Shown: positions 36,774 to 44,910 of the stretch, piece after piece
Layout: each line of letters opens with the position of its first letter
Numbering within the stretch: position 1 is the stretch's first letter
DNA from: Microbacterium croceum
GTDB lineage: Bacteria > Actinomycetota > Actinomycetes > Actinomycetales > Microbacteriaceae
Reading direction: 5' to 3'
NCBI RefSeq assembly: GCF_023091245.1
Contig: NZ_JAHWXN010000001.1
Span: 2,888,579-2,952,578, forward strand
Length of the DNA stretch: 64,000 bases
Notes under the pieces: generated by a model
Databases searched by the model: none
Told to the model about the DNA's origin: nothing
What the model saw: only the letters and a program-made list of their open reading frames with translations
Made by a program: the position numbers and the translations under genes

Positions 36774-36990
36774 GGAGCTCGGGCGCGCGGCTGACGATGG
36801 GAGGACACGGCTCCCCCACCGCTGAAAGGACAAGACCTCTCCGCCTCGAACCAGGTGGCGCAGGTAACGGTTGACCTGTCAGTTTCCCGTCGTGCCGTCG
36901 CTCCCTGCGCCGTACTGATAGACCTGCCATTAGGCGCGGAAGTGTTGACCGCAGTTGATGACGATGCCCCTCCCTATCGGAAGGATCGTC

Positions 36991-38166
36991 ATGTCCTCTC
37001 TCGGCGGACGCACCCCAGTCGTCGCTGCCACTGTTCTCGCGGCGCTCATCCTGCTCTCCTCCGCGTCGTCGGCGAACGCCGCCACGACCATCGACGGCCC
37101 GATCGACCTCGGAACAGCGACCCCCTTCGCCGTTCTCGGCGCCTCGGCCGTGACCAACACCGGTCCATCGGTACTCAACGGCGATGTCGGCCTCAGCCCC
37201 GAGACATCGGTCACCGGCTTCCCGCCTGCTGTCGTGAATGGAACACTGCACCAGACCGACGCGGTCGCCGCCGAGGCGCAGGCCGACCTCACCACCGCGT
37301 ACAACGTGGCCGCGGGGCTCACCCCGCTCCAGTCGGGGCTCGGCGACCTGACCGGCGCGTCGCTGACTCCTGGCGTGTACTCGGGCGGCGAACTGGCTCT
37401 GACCGGCGCTCTGACGTTGTCCGGTACCGCGGAATCCGTCTGGATCTTCCAGGCCGCCTCCACCCTGACCATCGGTTCGGGCGCGATCATCACTCTCGTC
37501 GACGGCGCCAGCGCCTGCAACGTCTTCTGGCAGGTCGGCAGCTCCGCGACGATCAGAACCGGTGCGCAGTTCGTCGGCACGGTGATGGCAGATGTCTCGG
37601 TCACCGCGCAGACGGCGGCGACGGTGACCGGTCGCCTGCTCGCTCGCACGGGTGCCGTGACTCTCGATACCAACACGATCACCGCGCCGACCGGCTGTAC
37701 GACCGAACCGGGTACCGTGCGGACGAGCCCCACGGTCACATCCGCCGCGCCGCCGAGCGGCGTGGTCGGCACCGACTACTCGCACACGATCACCGCATCG
37801 GGCACGCCGTCGTCGACGTACACCGTCGGTTCCGGATCGCTGCCCCCTGGCCTGACGCTGAACGAGACCACCGGTGTGATCAGCGGCCAGCCGACGGCGC
37901 CCGGGACGTACACGGTCACGATCGTCGCTACCAATGGCACGCAACCCGATGCCACGGTCGCGTATGAGATCGCGGTCGCCCCGGCGGCGATCTCGGAAGT
38001 CCCCGCGGTTCCCGCACCAGAGTCGGGAGAAGCAGGCTCCGGCGATCAGCTGGCCGAGAGCGGCGTCGAGCCGGGCGCGACGCCCCTCGTCGCATTCCTC
38101 GCGCTCGTCGCAGGCGGGCTCATGATCGCGACGTCGCGGGCTCGTCGCTCGCCGTCGGCTGCCTGA
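36991..38166 (+). CDS. Secreted ice-binding-like (DUF3494) protein with sortase signal
   Basis: A surface protein of 391 residues. ATG 36991 is preferred because AAGGA precedes it by five bases; an ATG at 36955 would add 12 residues. A signal peptide (VVAATVLAALILLSSASSANA, about 30 residues) is followed by a DUF3494 domain at about 34-230 (VLGASAVTNTGPSVLNGDVG, GVYSGGELALTGALTLSG, FWQVGSSATI). A putative Ig-like domain lies at about 250-335 (TYTVGSGSLPPGLTLNETTG). The C-terminal LAESG (354-358), hydrophobic helix and Arg tail resemble a sortase signal of the LAXTG type with S for T. Ice-binding or adhesin function is the family expectation. Confidence 0.88.
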   Translation: MSSLGGRTPVVAATVLAALILLSSASSANAATTIDGPIDLGTATPFAVLGASAVTNTGPSVLNGDVGLSPETSVTGFPPAVVNGTLHQTDAVAAEAQADLTTAYNVAAGLTPLQSGLGDLTGASLTPGVYSGGELALTGALTLSGTAESVWIFQAASTLTIGSGAIITLVDGASACNVFWQVGSSATIRTGAQFVGTVMADVSVTAQTAATVTGRLLARTGAVTLDTNTITAPTGCTTEPGTVRTSPTVTSAAPPSGVVGTDYSHTITASGTPSSTYTVGSGSLPPGLTLNETTGVISGQPTAPGTYTVTIVATNGTQPDATVAYEIAVAPAAISEVPAVPAPESGEAGSGDQLAESGVEPGATPLVAFLALVAGGLMIATSRARRSPSAA

Positions 38167-39082
38167 GAACAGGCGCGTCACCGGGGCGTGAGGCGCGCGA
38201 CTCACTCACCAGCACCACGCCCACCCCGGCGCCGCACAGCACGAATCCGGCGAGCGTCACCGCCGTGAGCTGCTCGCCGAGCAGCAGCGCTCCCGCCGCA
38301 GCCGTGGCGGGAGCGACCAGGAACAACAGTGCGTTGAGCGCGGTGATCCCGACACGGCGCAGCAGCCACCAGTAGAGGCCGTACGCGGCGAGAGTCGGGA
38401 AAGCTGCGGAGAAGGTCGCCGCGACCCAGAACGACACGGATGCCGACGGCACGAGCGCTCCCGCGAACGCGGCGATCATCAGGAGTGCCGCGGCGGTCAC
38501 GGTCACGTGGATCGTGAGCGTCAGGAGCACTCCGGTGTGCACCGAGGAACGCCTCTGCAGGAAGGTGCCCACGATCAGGCACGCCATCGCGAGCGCCGGG
38601 AGCAGATATGCCGCAGGAGGAGCGGCGGAACCGCCGAGTTGCGATCGCACCACCAGGAGGACGCCGATCGCGCCGAGCAGCAACCCCGCCCACTGCGCCG
38701 CACGCACTCGGAGACCCAGCAGCGGCCCGACGAGCATCGCGACCACCAGGGGCTGCACGGCGTCGATCAGTGCCGTCGTGCCGGTGGCGACGCCGGCCGC
38801 GACGGCCGCATACACGGCGGCACAGTAACCGAACTGTGCGAAGACGCCGATCAGAGCCTGACGGCGCATGTCGACACGGGGCACGCCTCGCGCCGCACCC
38901 GTGGCGAGCACGATGACGATCAGCACCACCGCGAGCGGGACGAACCGCCACACGAGCAGGGTCAGCGGGGAGGCATCGGCGGCGAGGGCCGGCACGACGA
39001 AGCCGGAGCTCCAGGCCGCGACGAAGGCTGCCGAGGCGAGGATGGTGATTCCGAGCCGAAGTACACCGATCTGTTTACTCAT
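38120..39082 (-). CDS. EamA/DMT-family transporter
   Basis: A membrane transporter of 320 residues with about ten hydrophobic helices and two EamA repeats (first near residues 12-140, second near 155-290; GWLLGAIGVLLVV-like and LLGEQLTAVTLAGFVL segments). Members export amino acids, nucleotides or drugs; the substrate here is unknown. It is divergent from a TetR gene, with their shared operator over both promoters, so that TetR probably controls it. Its 3' end overlaps the end of the ice-binding gene by 47 bases in convergent orientation. Confidence 0.9.
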   Translation of the reverse strand: MSKQIGVLRLGITILASAAFVAAWSSGFVVPALAADASPLTLLVWRFVPLAVVLIVIVLATGAARGVPRVDMRRQALIGVFAQFGYCAAVYAAVAAGVATGTTALIDAVQPLVVAMLVGPLLGLRVRAAQWAGLLLGAIGVLLVVRSQLGGSAAPPAAYLLPALAMACLIVGTFLQRRSSVHTGVLLTLTIHVTVTAAALLMIAAFAGALVPSASVSFWVAATFSAAFPTLAAYGLYWWLLRRVGITALNALLFLVAPATAAAGALLLGEQLTAVTLAGFVLCGAGVGVVLVSESRASRPGDAPVLRQPTASDEPATSRS

Positions 39083-39085
39083 TGA

Positions 39086-39113
39086 GTCGACTATACAGGT
39101 TGGTATACTCGAC
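39086..39113. promoter_or_regulatory. TetR operator in the EamA/TetR divergent promoter
   Basis: Arms GTCGACTATAC and GTATACTCGAC match at ten of eleven positions with a six-base spacer. TATAGT (reverse, 39091-39096) and TATACT (39104-39109) lie inside it, each six to eight bases from a start codon. Confidence 0.8.
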
Positions 39114-39115
39114 CC

Positions 39116-39748
39116 ATGCTCACGTCCGTTCCCGAGCTCGCCCCGCTCACCCCCGGCGCCGCCCGCGTGCTCGACGCCGCCTCACGACTGTTCTACGAGC
39201 GCGGCATCCATGCCGTGGGCGTCGACACGATCGCCGAGACCGCAGGGGTCACCAAGAAGACGCTCTACGACCGATTCGGGTCGAAGGAGGCGCTGGTCAT
39301 CGCGTATCTGCAGCACAGGGATGCGAAGTGGCGGGCGCATGTCGCCGACCACCTGTCCCGCATCCCCGCCCCCGGCACCGACCGCGTGCTGGCGATCTTC
39401 GATGCCGCGATCACCTGGTCCGACGATTACAGCCCCAAGGGCTGCAGCGCGATCAACGCCCGCGCCGAGATCGGCGACGGCCACGACGGCCACCCCGTGT
39501 TCCCCGAGGTGGCCAGGCAAAAGGTCTGGCTGCTCGACGTCTTCACCGACCTCTGCCGCGAGGCGGGGGTCGCGGACGCCGCAGCGATGGCGCGGGCGAT
39601 GATGCTGCTCTACGAGGGCGCCATCGTCACGGTCGGGATGGAGACGTTCGCGCAGCCCTTCGAGGTGGCACGCGGGTTGGCACGCGGGCTGCTGACCGCT
39701 TCGGCGTCTTCCGCTTCACCGCTCTCCACCTGGAGCAGCTCGGCGTGA
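39116..39748 (+). CDS. TetR-family regulator of the EamA transporter
   Basis: A TetR regulator of 210 residues. The HTH is ASRLFYERGIHAVGVDTIAETAGVTKKTLYDRFGSKEALV (about residues 22-62). The C-terminal ligand domain (KGCSAINARAEIGDGH) has a CSAINA motif also seen in several TetR/AcrR regulators of transporters. ATG 39116 follows TATACT by six bases and lies two bases after the operator, so a leaderless transcript and self-repression are likely. The effector is unknown. Confidence 0.9.
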   Translation: MLTSVPELAPLTPGAARVLDAASRLFYERGIHAVGVDTIAETAGVTKKTLYDRFGSKEALVIAYLQHRDAKWRAHVADHLSRIPAPGTDRVLAIFDAAITWSDDYSPKGCSAINARAEIGDGHDGHPVFPEVARQKVWLLDVFTDLCREAGVADAAAMARAMMLLYEGAIVTVGMETFAQPFEVARGLARGLLTASASSASPLSTWSSSA

Positions 39749-39782
39749 CGTCCTCCTCGACGAGTCCCGGCGAGACGGAGCC

Positions 39783-40283
39783 TCACCGCAGGCCATCCTC
39801 GCAATCGCTGCCCGCGCGCGCTTCCCACCACAGCTCGTACTCCGGTCCGTCTCCCGCGTCCACGGTCCACGGAGGAAAGCGGACGTACTGCTCCATCGCG
39901 AGGCCCCACGACGCATCGGCCCTCGTCGAGCGGGGGTCGTCCGCGGGCAGATCGTCCTCCGTCGTCCACGATTCAGCCGGATGGCTCTTCGCCCAGTCGT
40001 AGATGAGTTGCCCCGTCTGGGACCAGTCTCGTGAGTTCATCGACTCGGCGATCGAGGCAGGCATCCGCAGCCGGTTCGGAGTCTTGTAGTCGTACGTGCA
40101 GGAGTATGTGCGCCCGTCATCTCCGACATAGCTCAAAGCGATCGTCACGTCGGTGGTGAAGCCGGGCCTGTGCACCAGGGCGAGCGCCGCCACGGTGATG
40201 ACCGCGGCGGTCGCAGCGATCGCGACCACCCACCATGCGCGTCTCCGCCGCGTCGGCGAAGGTGTTCCGGACTCGATCGACAT
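39783..40283 (-). CDS. Hypothetical membrane-anchored protein
   Basis: A protein of 166 residues with a short basic N-terminus (PSPTRRRRAWW), a membrane helix (VVAIAATAAVITVAALALV) and an extracellular part with two Cys (YSCTYDYKTP and GSDCEDGL), which could form a disulfide. The charged, Trp-rich ectodomain has no recognised domain. The gene is transcribed leftward and convergent with tetR, with 34 bases between. Function not assigned. Confidence 0.75.
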   Translation of the reverse strand: MSIESGTPSPTRRRRAWWVVAIAATAAVITVAALALVHRPGFTTDVTIALSYVGDDGRTYSCTYDYKTPNRLRMPASIAESMNSRDWSQTGQLIYDWAKSHPAESWTTEDDLPADDPRSTRADASWGLAMEQYVRFPPWTVDAGDGPEYELWWEARAGSDCEDGLR

Positions 40284-40483
40284 CAGAAGTCATCGTAGCG
40301 AGACCGGTGCGGCCCGGCCATTCCTCGCGCGTTCGGCCGGACGGGGTGACCCGTGGCGGTCGCCCCGAGGCGCCCCTGTCGCCGAAGCCGGCTGGTCCGA
40401 CTGCAGGTGCCACGGGACGTTCGGCCTACCGGCTGTCGAGCTCTCGGGTCGATCCTGGTGCGATGGATGTGGAGGGGCCGGAG

Positions 40484-40687
40484 ATGACCAGGGGCGGGCG
40501 TGGCGTCAGGGTGGTGGAGAGAAGCGGGGTGTGGGGCTTCTTCTTCCTATTGGCCTTCATCGGAGCGGCGATCTACTTCGCCTCGCAGTCCGACGGAAGA
40601 TTCTGGACCGTCGTCCTCGGGCTCCTACAAGCGATCGTGTGGCCGGCCTATCTCGTCTACCACGTGCTCGAGTCGCTGGGTGTGTGA
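40484..40687 (+). CDS. Small membrane protein
   Basis: A 67-residue protein beginning MTRGGRGVRVVERSGVWG at ATG 40484, with a GGAGGGG site eight bases upstream; ATG 40463 would add seven residues. Two hydrophobic stretches (FFFLLAFIGAAIYFA and WTVVLGLLQAIVWPAYLVY) suggest two helices or a hairpin. No known family is recognised. The open frame continues upstream to 40235 but lacks ribosome site support there. It is followed by a strong terminator. Confidence 0.65.
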   Translation: MTRGGRGVRVVERSGVWGFFFLLAFIGAAIYFASQSDGRFWTVVLGLLQAIVWPAYLVYHVLESLGV

Positions 40688-41041
40688 TCGCCGCCCGGTG
40701 CCCCTGGGGCGGCGAAGAAGACGCGGACGAACGCCACGCGTGGCCGCGGGACCGAGCTCCGCGTGTCGGAGGGGAGGCCCGTGCAGGGCAGAACGAGGGG
40801 CGCCGTCCCGGGACGGCGCCCCTCTTGCGACCCCCGGGAAGCGGTGCGCCGTACCCGAATCGGCATGACACCGCCTCGAACCGGAGGGAGACCCGCGCCG
40901 AGGCCCCTCGGCTCACTCCGCCGCGATGCTCCTCGAGACCCGCGAAGCCGAACGAATGACCACAAGACACCCGGTCATCCGGGCGATCTGAGCGCGGAGG
41001 AAGCCGTCGCCGAACAGATCGTGTCGAATGCTCCCCATCTC
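40688..41041. other. Intergenic stretch with terminator, no gene seen
   Basis: About 350 bases between the small membrane protein and the convergent BON-domain gene. Apart from the 30-base palindrome at 40795-40824, I see no supported gene on either strand; open frames there are short and run across the palindrome. Confidence 0.5.
40795..40824. terminator. Perfect 30-base palindromic terminator
   Basis: GAGGGGCGCCGTCCC and its exact complement abut with no loop. It lies about 110 bases downstream of the small membrane protein and could act from both sides. It is followed by TTGCGA, so no long T tract. Confidence 0.7.
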
Positions 41042-41707
41042 TCAGTGGAGACTCACGTTGATCCGGTTGTCGACGTCGGTGACGTGCGGCGATGACCAGG
41101 CCGCGTCTTCGGCCTGGTGGCTCTCAGCCCACGACCGCACGGTGCCGGTGAGTGTGACTCTGCCACCGTCCACCTTGACGTGGATGTTCCGGGCATCGAT
41201 CTGAGCGTGACGGGCGAGTGCGTTCGTGATGCGCTCGCTGGTGTCCGTTGCCGACGGACGGGCCTTCAGCGTGATCATGCTGTTGACGGTGTACACGCCC
41301 CGCAAGTACTGAACAGACCGTTTCGCCGCCTTCCGCTGGAAGTCCCAGTCGACCTCACCAGTGAGCGTGACATTGTGGTGATCGATTGAAGCATGCACGG
41401 TATCGGGAACGTTGGCTGCTCTCTCGAGCGCGCGTTCGACTTCTTTGGCGATGTCGGTCTCCGTGACAGGCCATGGCGCTCTCGGGTGCACGGTCAGGTT
41501 GTCGACGACGGCTCGAACACCGCGGACCCGGAAGGCGGCGCGCTTCGCAGCAAGACGCTCGGCGTAGGTGTCGACTTCTCCCGAGAGCGTGACGGCGCCG
41601 TCCTCCACAGCGACGCCGATGCCCGCGGAATCGACATCGGGGGTCCACTCGAGTTCATCGGTGACCAGCGTCTGCACATCGAGGTCGCGGTCTGTGGCAA
41701 TGGTCAT
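41042..41707 (-). CDS. Triple BON-domain protein
   Basis: A protein of 221 residues built of three BON repeats of about 70 residues (first: IGVAVEDGAVTLSGEVDTYAE; second: VHASIDHHNVTLTGEVDWDFQ; third: IHVKVDGGRVTLTGTVRSWAE). No signal peptide is evident, so it is probably cytoplasmic, and it is likely a stress-related phospholipid- or envelope-binding protein, as for other BON proteins. A good AGGAG site lies eight bases upstream of ATG 41707. It shows no adjacent partner. Function beyond the domain is unknown. Confidence 0.88.
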   Translation of the reverse strand: MTIATDRDLDVQTLVTDELEWTPDVDSAGIGVAVEDGAVTLSGEVDTYAERLAAKRAAFRVRGVRAVVDNLTVHPRAPWPVTETDIAKEVERALERAANVPDTVHASIDHHNVTLTGEVDWDFQRKAAKRSVQYLRGVYTVNSMITLKARPSATDTSERITNALARHAQIDARNIHVKVDGGRVTLTGTVRSWAESHQAEDAAWSSPHVTDVDNRINVSLH

Positions 41708-41986
41708 GAGACATGCTCCTTTCTGGCTTCTCTATCTGCGTGCCGACGGCACACAGATACAGTGCGTCGCCCGCGCGATCCACACCAGGGCCTTAGGTCC
41801 CACCTGCGACTCACCCGAGGCGGGGTGTGTTCACTGCTGCGAGAGCTGGCTCGACCCGCAAGCCCGCGTGGGCGAGGCACAAGCCGAGGTCGTCTACCTC
41901 ACCTCGGGCGCCTCGAACGTGTACGCGAGCCGGGCGCTTGGGGACGGCGGTGAATGGTGCTGTGACATCAACGGCCGATCGGACGA
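41708..41986. other. Intergenic stretch upstream of the BON gene
   Basis: Contains the BON gene's ribosome site at its left end. A plus-strand frame from about 41705 to 41990 would encode a Cys-rich peptide (GCVHCCESW; EWCCDINGR) but starts inside the neighbouring gene's start region and lacks a convincing ribosome site. I do not call it a gene. Confidence 0.35.
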
Positions 41987-42235
41987 CTAGGGCGAGTCGT
42001 TGGTCGAGGGAGCGTCGGCGCCGCGCTGGAGCTGTTGGGCCAGCAAGGGCAGCTTTCTCAACCCGAGAAGCATCGCTACGGAGGCGAGACCCGGTCCGAG
42101 GGCTGTCCACCACATTCGGGCAGTTCTCTCTACGAACACAAAAGTGGCCACCATCGCGATCGTGACGACGAGCGCGAACACTCCGACGATCAGCATAAGC
42201 ACCTGCTGGATTCTGAGCTTGCGGTCTTCGTTCAT
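41987..42235 (-). CDS. Small membrane protein
   Basis: A protein of 82 residues from ATG 42235 (GTG 42250 would give 87). It has two hydrophobic helices (VLMLIVGVFALVVTIAMVATFVFV and WTALGPGLASVAMLLGL), a basic N-terminus (MNEDRKLRIQQ) and a polar C-terminus. No family is recognised. Neither start has a clear Shine-Dalgarno site. It is leftward, downstream of tRNA-Pro by about 300 bases. The sequence beyond (to 42492) holds no confident gene. Confidence 0.65.
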   Translation of the reverse strand: MNEDRKLRIQQVLMLIVGVFALVVTIAMVATFVFVERTARMWWTALGPGLASVAMLLGLRKLPLLAQQLQRGADAPSTNDSP

Positions 42236-42492
42236 GACACGACTATGCACCGAGCAGCGATCGGGGCGACGACGAGGTGACCACGATGATCGGCTACCTC
42301 CGCGTCAGCAAGGGGAGCTTCCGCAACTGCGCGGACGGCAGCTCCTGGCGCGTCCGTCCGTCGAACGTCAGAGCGACGAATTTCCTGCCTGCTTCGATGA
42401 GGGCCTGTTCTCGCTTATCCACGAGGTCATCCTGGCAGAGCCTGTGGACAACAGGAGTCCTTTTGGAGCCCTTGGCGTTCCAGAACATGCAG

Positions 42493-42526
42493 AAGGCCCG
42501 GAGACTCTTGCGAGTTTCCGGGCCTT
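42493..42526 (-). terminator. Terminator downstream of tRNA-Pro
   Basis: Arms AAGGCCCGGAGACT and AGTTTCCGGGCCTT pair at 13 of 14 positions with a six-base loop, seven bases beyond the tRNA 3' end. Confidence 0.7.
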
Positions 42527-42532
42527 ACCTGG

Positions 42533-42606
<74 letters not shown>

Positions 42607-42713
42607 TTGTTCTGCACTCTCGCGCAGGCAACTCCCCTATCTTAGCCTGACCCGGCGGCGCTCCGCGAACCGGGCCGTTGCGAGTGTCGGACGCCCCGCG
42701 TAGCGTGCCGTGC

Positions 42714-43298
42714 ATGGTGACGATCACGACCGAGGTGGCCACGGCGGCCCGTTGGGATGACGTGCAGCACGCCCTCACCGGCGGGGGCGACGGAGCGAGC
42801 TGCCAGTGCATCTGGCCAGTGCTGAGCAACAAGGACTGGAACCAGACGACCACTGCGCAGCGCACGCAGATGTTCCACGAGGAGATCGATGCGGGCCCGC
42901 CTCCCGGCATCGTGGCCTACGTCGACGGCGAAGCTGCCGGATGGATCCGTATCGGTCCGCGCACCCGCCAGGCCCGCATTCCACGCACCCGCATGATCGC
43001 CGCCGCGACCACCGAGCCGTTCGACGACGAGTCGGTGTGGGCCGTGACGTGCTTCGTGGTGCGCCGGGAACACCGCGGCACCGGACTCAACGGCGAACTC
43101 CTTCGCGCAGCCATCGACTACGCCCGCGAATCCGGTGCACGTTTGATCGAGGGCTACCCCGTCGACACGGCGGGCGAGAAGAAGCGCGCCAACGACCTGT
43201 TCCACGGCACGCTCAACACGTTCACCACCGTCGGCTTCATCGAGACGGCAGAACTGAAGCCAGGGCGCACACTCGTGACGATGGATCTGACCCGATGA
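42714..43298 (+). CDS. GNAT-family N-acetyltransferase
   Basis: A protein of 194 residues beginning MVTITTEVATAARWDDV. ATG 42714 follows TAGCGT (42701-42706) by seven bases without a ribosome site, a leaderless pattern; an in-frame start at 42678 would add 12 residues. The acetyl-CoA region is FVVRREHRGTGLNGELLRAAIDYA, the RRXXRGXG-type motif of GNAT proteins (with H for the second basic residue). The N-terminal half has GGDGASCQCIWPVLSNKDW, typical of a Cys-containing GNAT subgroup. Substrate unknown. Confidence 0.9.
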   Translation: MVTITTEVATAARWDDVQHALTGGGDGASCQCIWPVLSNKDWNQTTTAQRTQMFHEEIDAGPPPGIVAYVDGEAAGWIRIGPRTRQARIPRTRMIAAATTEPFDDESVWAVTCFVVRREHRGTGLNGELLRAAIDYARESGARLIEGYPVDTAGEKKRANDLFHGTLNTFTTVGFIETAELKPGRTLVTMDLTR

Positions 43299-43320
43299 CC
43301 GTGACCACTAGCGTGGAGCC

Positions 43321-43776
43321 ATGAGCGACGAGCATCCGACCATCGAGCACCCCGAACTCGGCACCTTCACTCGCGCGTCGACCGAGATGACCGACGGAAC
43401 GGTGCTCACGCACGACTGGTACGTCGGTTCCGTGTCGTCGGACGGCGCGGAGCTCGAGCTCATGCTCGAGGCCACCACCCCTGAAGAAGCACGTGCCCTC
43501 CTCCCCCGCTTGCAGGCAGCAGTCTCCGACCTCTCCGCGCGTCGGCGGCGGGCATCGGATGCCGTCGTCACCGAGTTCAGCCAGGGCGAGCCCGAACCGT
43601 CTGAGCTCGACGATGCGGCCACCGATCTCACGCTCGAGACGATCGAGGTGGAAGCGGATGGCACCGTCATCCTCCACCTGACCGACACCTGCGGGACCCA
43701 CTTCCCCGAGGGTTACTGGCCGGCCGTCCATTTCTGCGTAGACGGCGGCATCACACAAGTCACCGTCGAGTCGTGA
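43321..43776 (+). CDS. Hypothetical protein (DUF2004-like)
   Basis: An acidic protein of 151 residues with a repeated mixed alpha/beta look; the end HFPEGYWPAVHFCVDGGITQVTVES resembles DUF2004-type proteins, but I am not sure of the family. TAGCGT at 43309-43314 is six bases before ATG 43321, so probably leaderless. Its stop overlaps the GTG start of the next gene (43773), suggesting co-transcription. No signal peptide or membrane helix. Function unknown. Confidence 0.7.
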   Translation: MSDEHPTIEHPELGTFTRASTEMTDGTVLTHDWYVGSVSSDGAELELMLEATTPEEARALLPRLQAAVSDLSARRRRASDAVVTEFSQGEPEPSELDDAATDLTLETIEVEADGTVILHLTDTCGTHFPEGYWPAVHFCVDGGITQVTVES

Positions 43777-44489
43777 GCACCTCCAGCGGGCGCGTGCGCC
43801 GACCATACGACGACGAGATGCGGCGCCGCGCCTCGGTCTCGCCGTTCGCCTGGTCATTCGCGCCGTACGTCGTCGTCTCGGTCACGCACGTCATCCTTCT
43901 GGCGACCGCAAGTCCTCTCGCGGGGCCGACGAAACTGCTGCTGATGCCTCTGCTCGCGATTCCGGTGGCCATCGCCGCGTCCCGGTTCAGACCGCGATCG
44001 TCGATGGTCCTCCTGCTCGCCGCGCTCCTGTTCTCCTGGTTGGGTGATAGCGCAGGCGCCCTGTTCCCGACCGCCCCCGAGCTGCCACTGATGCTCGGAT
44101 TCTTCGGTATCGCGCATCTGGCATATATCGCGCTGTTCGCTCGCCACCTCGCGCAGCGCTCTTTCCCGTGGTGGGCGCTCGCCTACGCAGCCTGGTGGAT
44201 CGGGATGCTCCTCGCGCTGGGCCCGCACACCGGCGGCCTCCTGATCGCCGTCGCCGTCTACGGACTCGTGCTCGCGGGCACCGCAGCCTTCTCCGCACGC
44301 TGCCATCCTTTGATCGCCACCGGTGGCGCCTTCTTCCTCGCGAGCGACACCATCCTCGCCTTCCGGCTCTTCCTCCCGGCTTCGCTGCCGGCGTGGAGCA
44401 GCCCGACGATCATGCTCACCTACACGTTGGGCCAAGGGCTGATCGTCACCGGTGCACTGTTCGTTCTGCGCAAGCGTGGCGTCGCATGA
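43773..44489 (+). CDS. Lysoplasmalogenase (YhhN family)
   Basis: An integral membrane protein of 238 residues starting at GTG 43773, with seven or eight helices. Recognised family segments include the Asp of FSWLGDSAGALFP and SDTILAF (ASDTILAFRLF), the two catalytic-type Asp residues of the YhhN/TMEM86 family. It would cleave the vinyl-ether bond of lysoplasmalogens. It is overlapped by the S4 gene (ATGA). Plasmalogens are reported in some actinobacteria, so the activity is plausible but unproven here. Confidence 0.87.
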   Translation: MSTSSGRVRRPYDDEMRRRASVSPFAWSFAPYVVVSVTHVILLATASPLAGPTKLLLMPLLAIPVAIAASRFRPRSSMVLLLAALLFSWLGDSAGALFPTAPELPLMLGFFGIAHLAYIALFARHLAQRSFPWWALAYAAWWIGMLLALGPHTGGLLIAVAVYGLVLAGTAAFSARCHPLIATGGAFFLASDTILAFRLFLPASLPAWSSPTIMLTYTLGQGLIVTGALFVLRKRGVA

Positions 44490-44872
44490 CCGGGTCCGTA
44501 CGCATCGACAGCTGGCTCTGGGCCGTGCGGGCCTACAAGACGCGGTCAGCGGCCACCACCGCATGCCGCGCCGGGCATATCCGGCTCAACGGCGACAAGG
44601 TCAAAGCCGCGCAACCTGTTCGTGTGGGCGACGAGGTGCGCGTGCGCATCTCCGGCTTCGACCGGATCCTCATCGTCCGCCAGTTGCTCGTCAAGCGCGT
44701 GGGGGCGCCCCTCGCCGCCCTCGCCTTCGACGACCGCACACCGGAACGCGAACCGCAGGCCGCCCTCGGACTGCGCGATCGTGGTGCCGGGCGACCCACG
44801 AAGCGGGAACGCCGCGACATCGACAAACTCCGCGGACGCAGCGCGCCGGACAGCAATATATTCTCAGATTAG
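44486..44872 (+). CDS. S4-domain RNA-binding protein (Hsp15-like)
   Basis: A protein of 128 residues with an N-terminal S4 domain (VRIDSWLWAVRAYKTRSAATTACRAGHIRLNGDKVK) and a basic, Arg-rich C-terminus (GRPTKRERRDIDKLRGRS). Hsp15 binds 50S subunits carrying nascent chains, aiding recycling of stalled ribosomes; this protein is of similar length. ATG 44486 overlaps the preceding stop. It lies upstream of an SOS-controlled HNH gene, with 38 bases between, but that gene has its own promoter. Confidence 0.87.
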   Translation: MTGSVRIDSWLWAVRAYKTRSAATTACRAGHIRLNGDKVKAAQPVRVGDEVRVRISGFDRILIVRQLLVKRVGAPLAALAFDDRTPEREPQAALGLRDRGAGRPTKRERRDIDKLRGRSAPDSNIFSD

Positions 44873-44884
44873 TCCTTCCCGTAT

Positions 44885-44900
44885 TCGAACATTTGTTCTA
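44885..44900. promoter_or_regulatory. LexA (SOS) box upstream of the HNH gene
   Basis: TCGAACATTTGTTCTA matches the actinobacterial SOS box TCGAAC-N4-GTTCGA at all but one arm position. It overlaps TAAACT at 44899-44904, a likely -10 located six bases before the ATG at 44911, so LexA binding would cover the promoter. Confidence 0.85.
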
Positions 44901-44910
44901 AACTGGGATC

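Noticed and set aside
36774..36990. Possible cyclic-di-GMP (GEMM-type) riboswitch upstream of the ice-binding gene
   Set aside because: CAGGTGGCGCAGGTAACGG resembles the 3' half, but the conserved GCAAA-type segment of the 5' half is missing. A covariance search would settle it.
41705..41990. Plus-strand Cys-rich frame (GCVHCCESW, EWCCDINGR)
   Set aside because: Starts within the BON gene's start region on the opposite strand, without a convincing ribosome site, and has no recognised family.
42294..42488. Minus-strand 64-residue frame downstream of tRNA-Pro
   Set aside because: No ribosome site, no domain and its start lies right by the tRNA terminator; a remnant cannot be excluded but there is no support.
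43854..44564. Minus-strand frame antisense to the lysoplasmalogenase gene
   Set aside because: Shadow frame with Glu/Arg/Gly composition, opposite a well-supported membrane protein.
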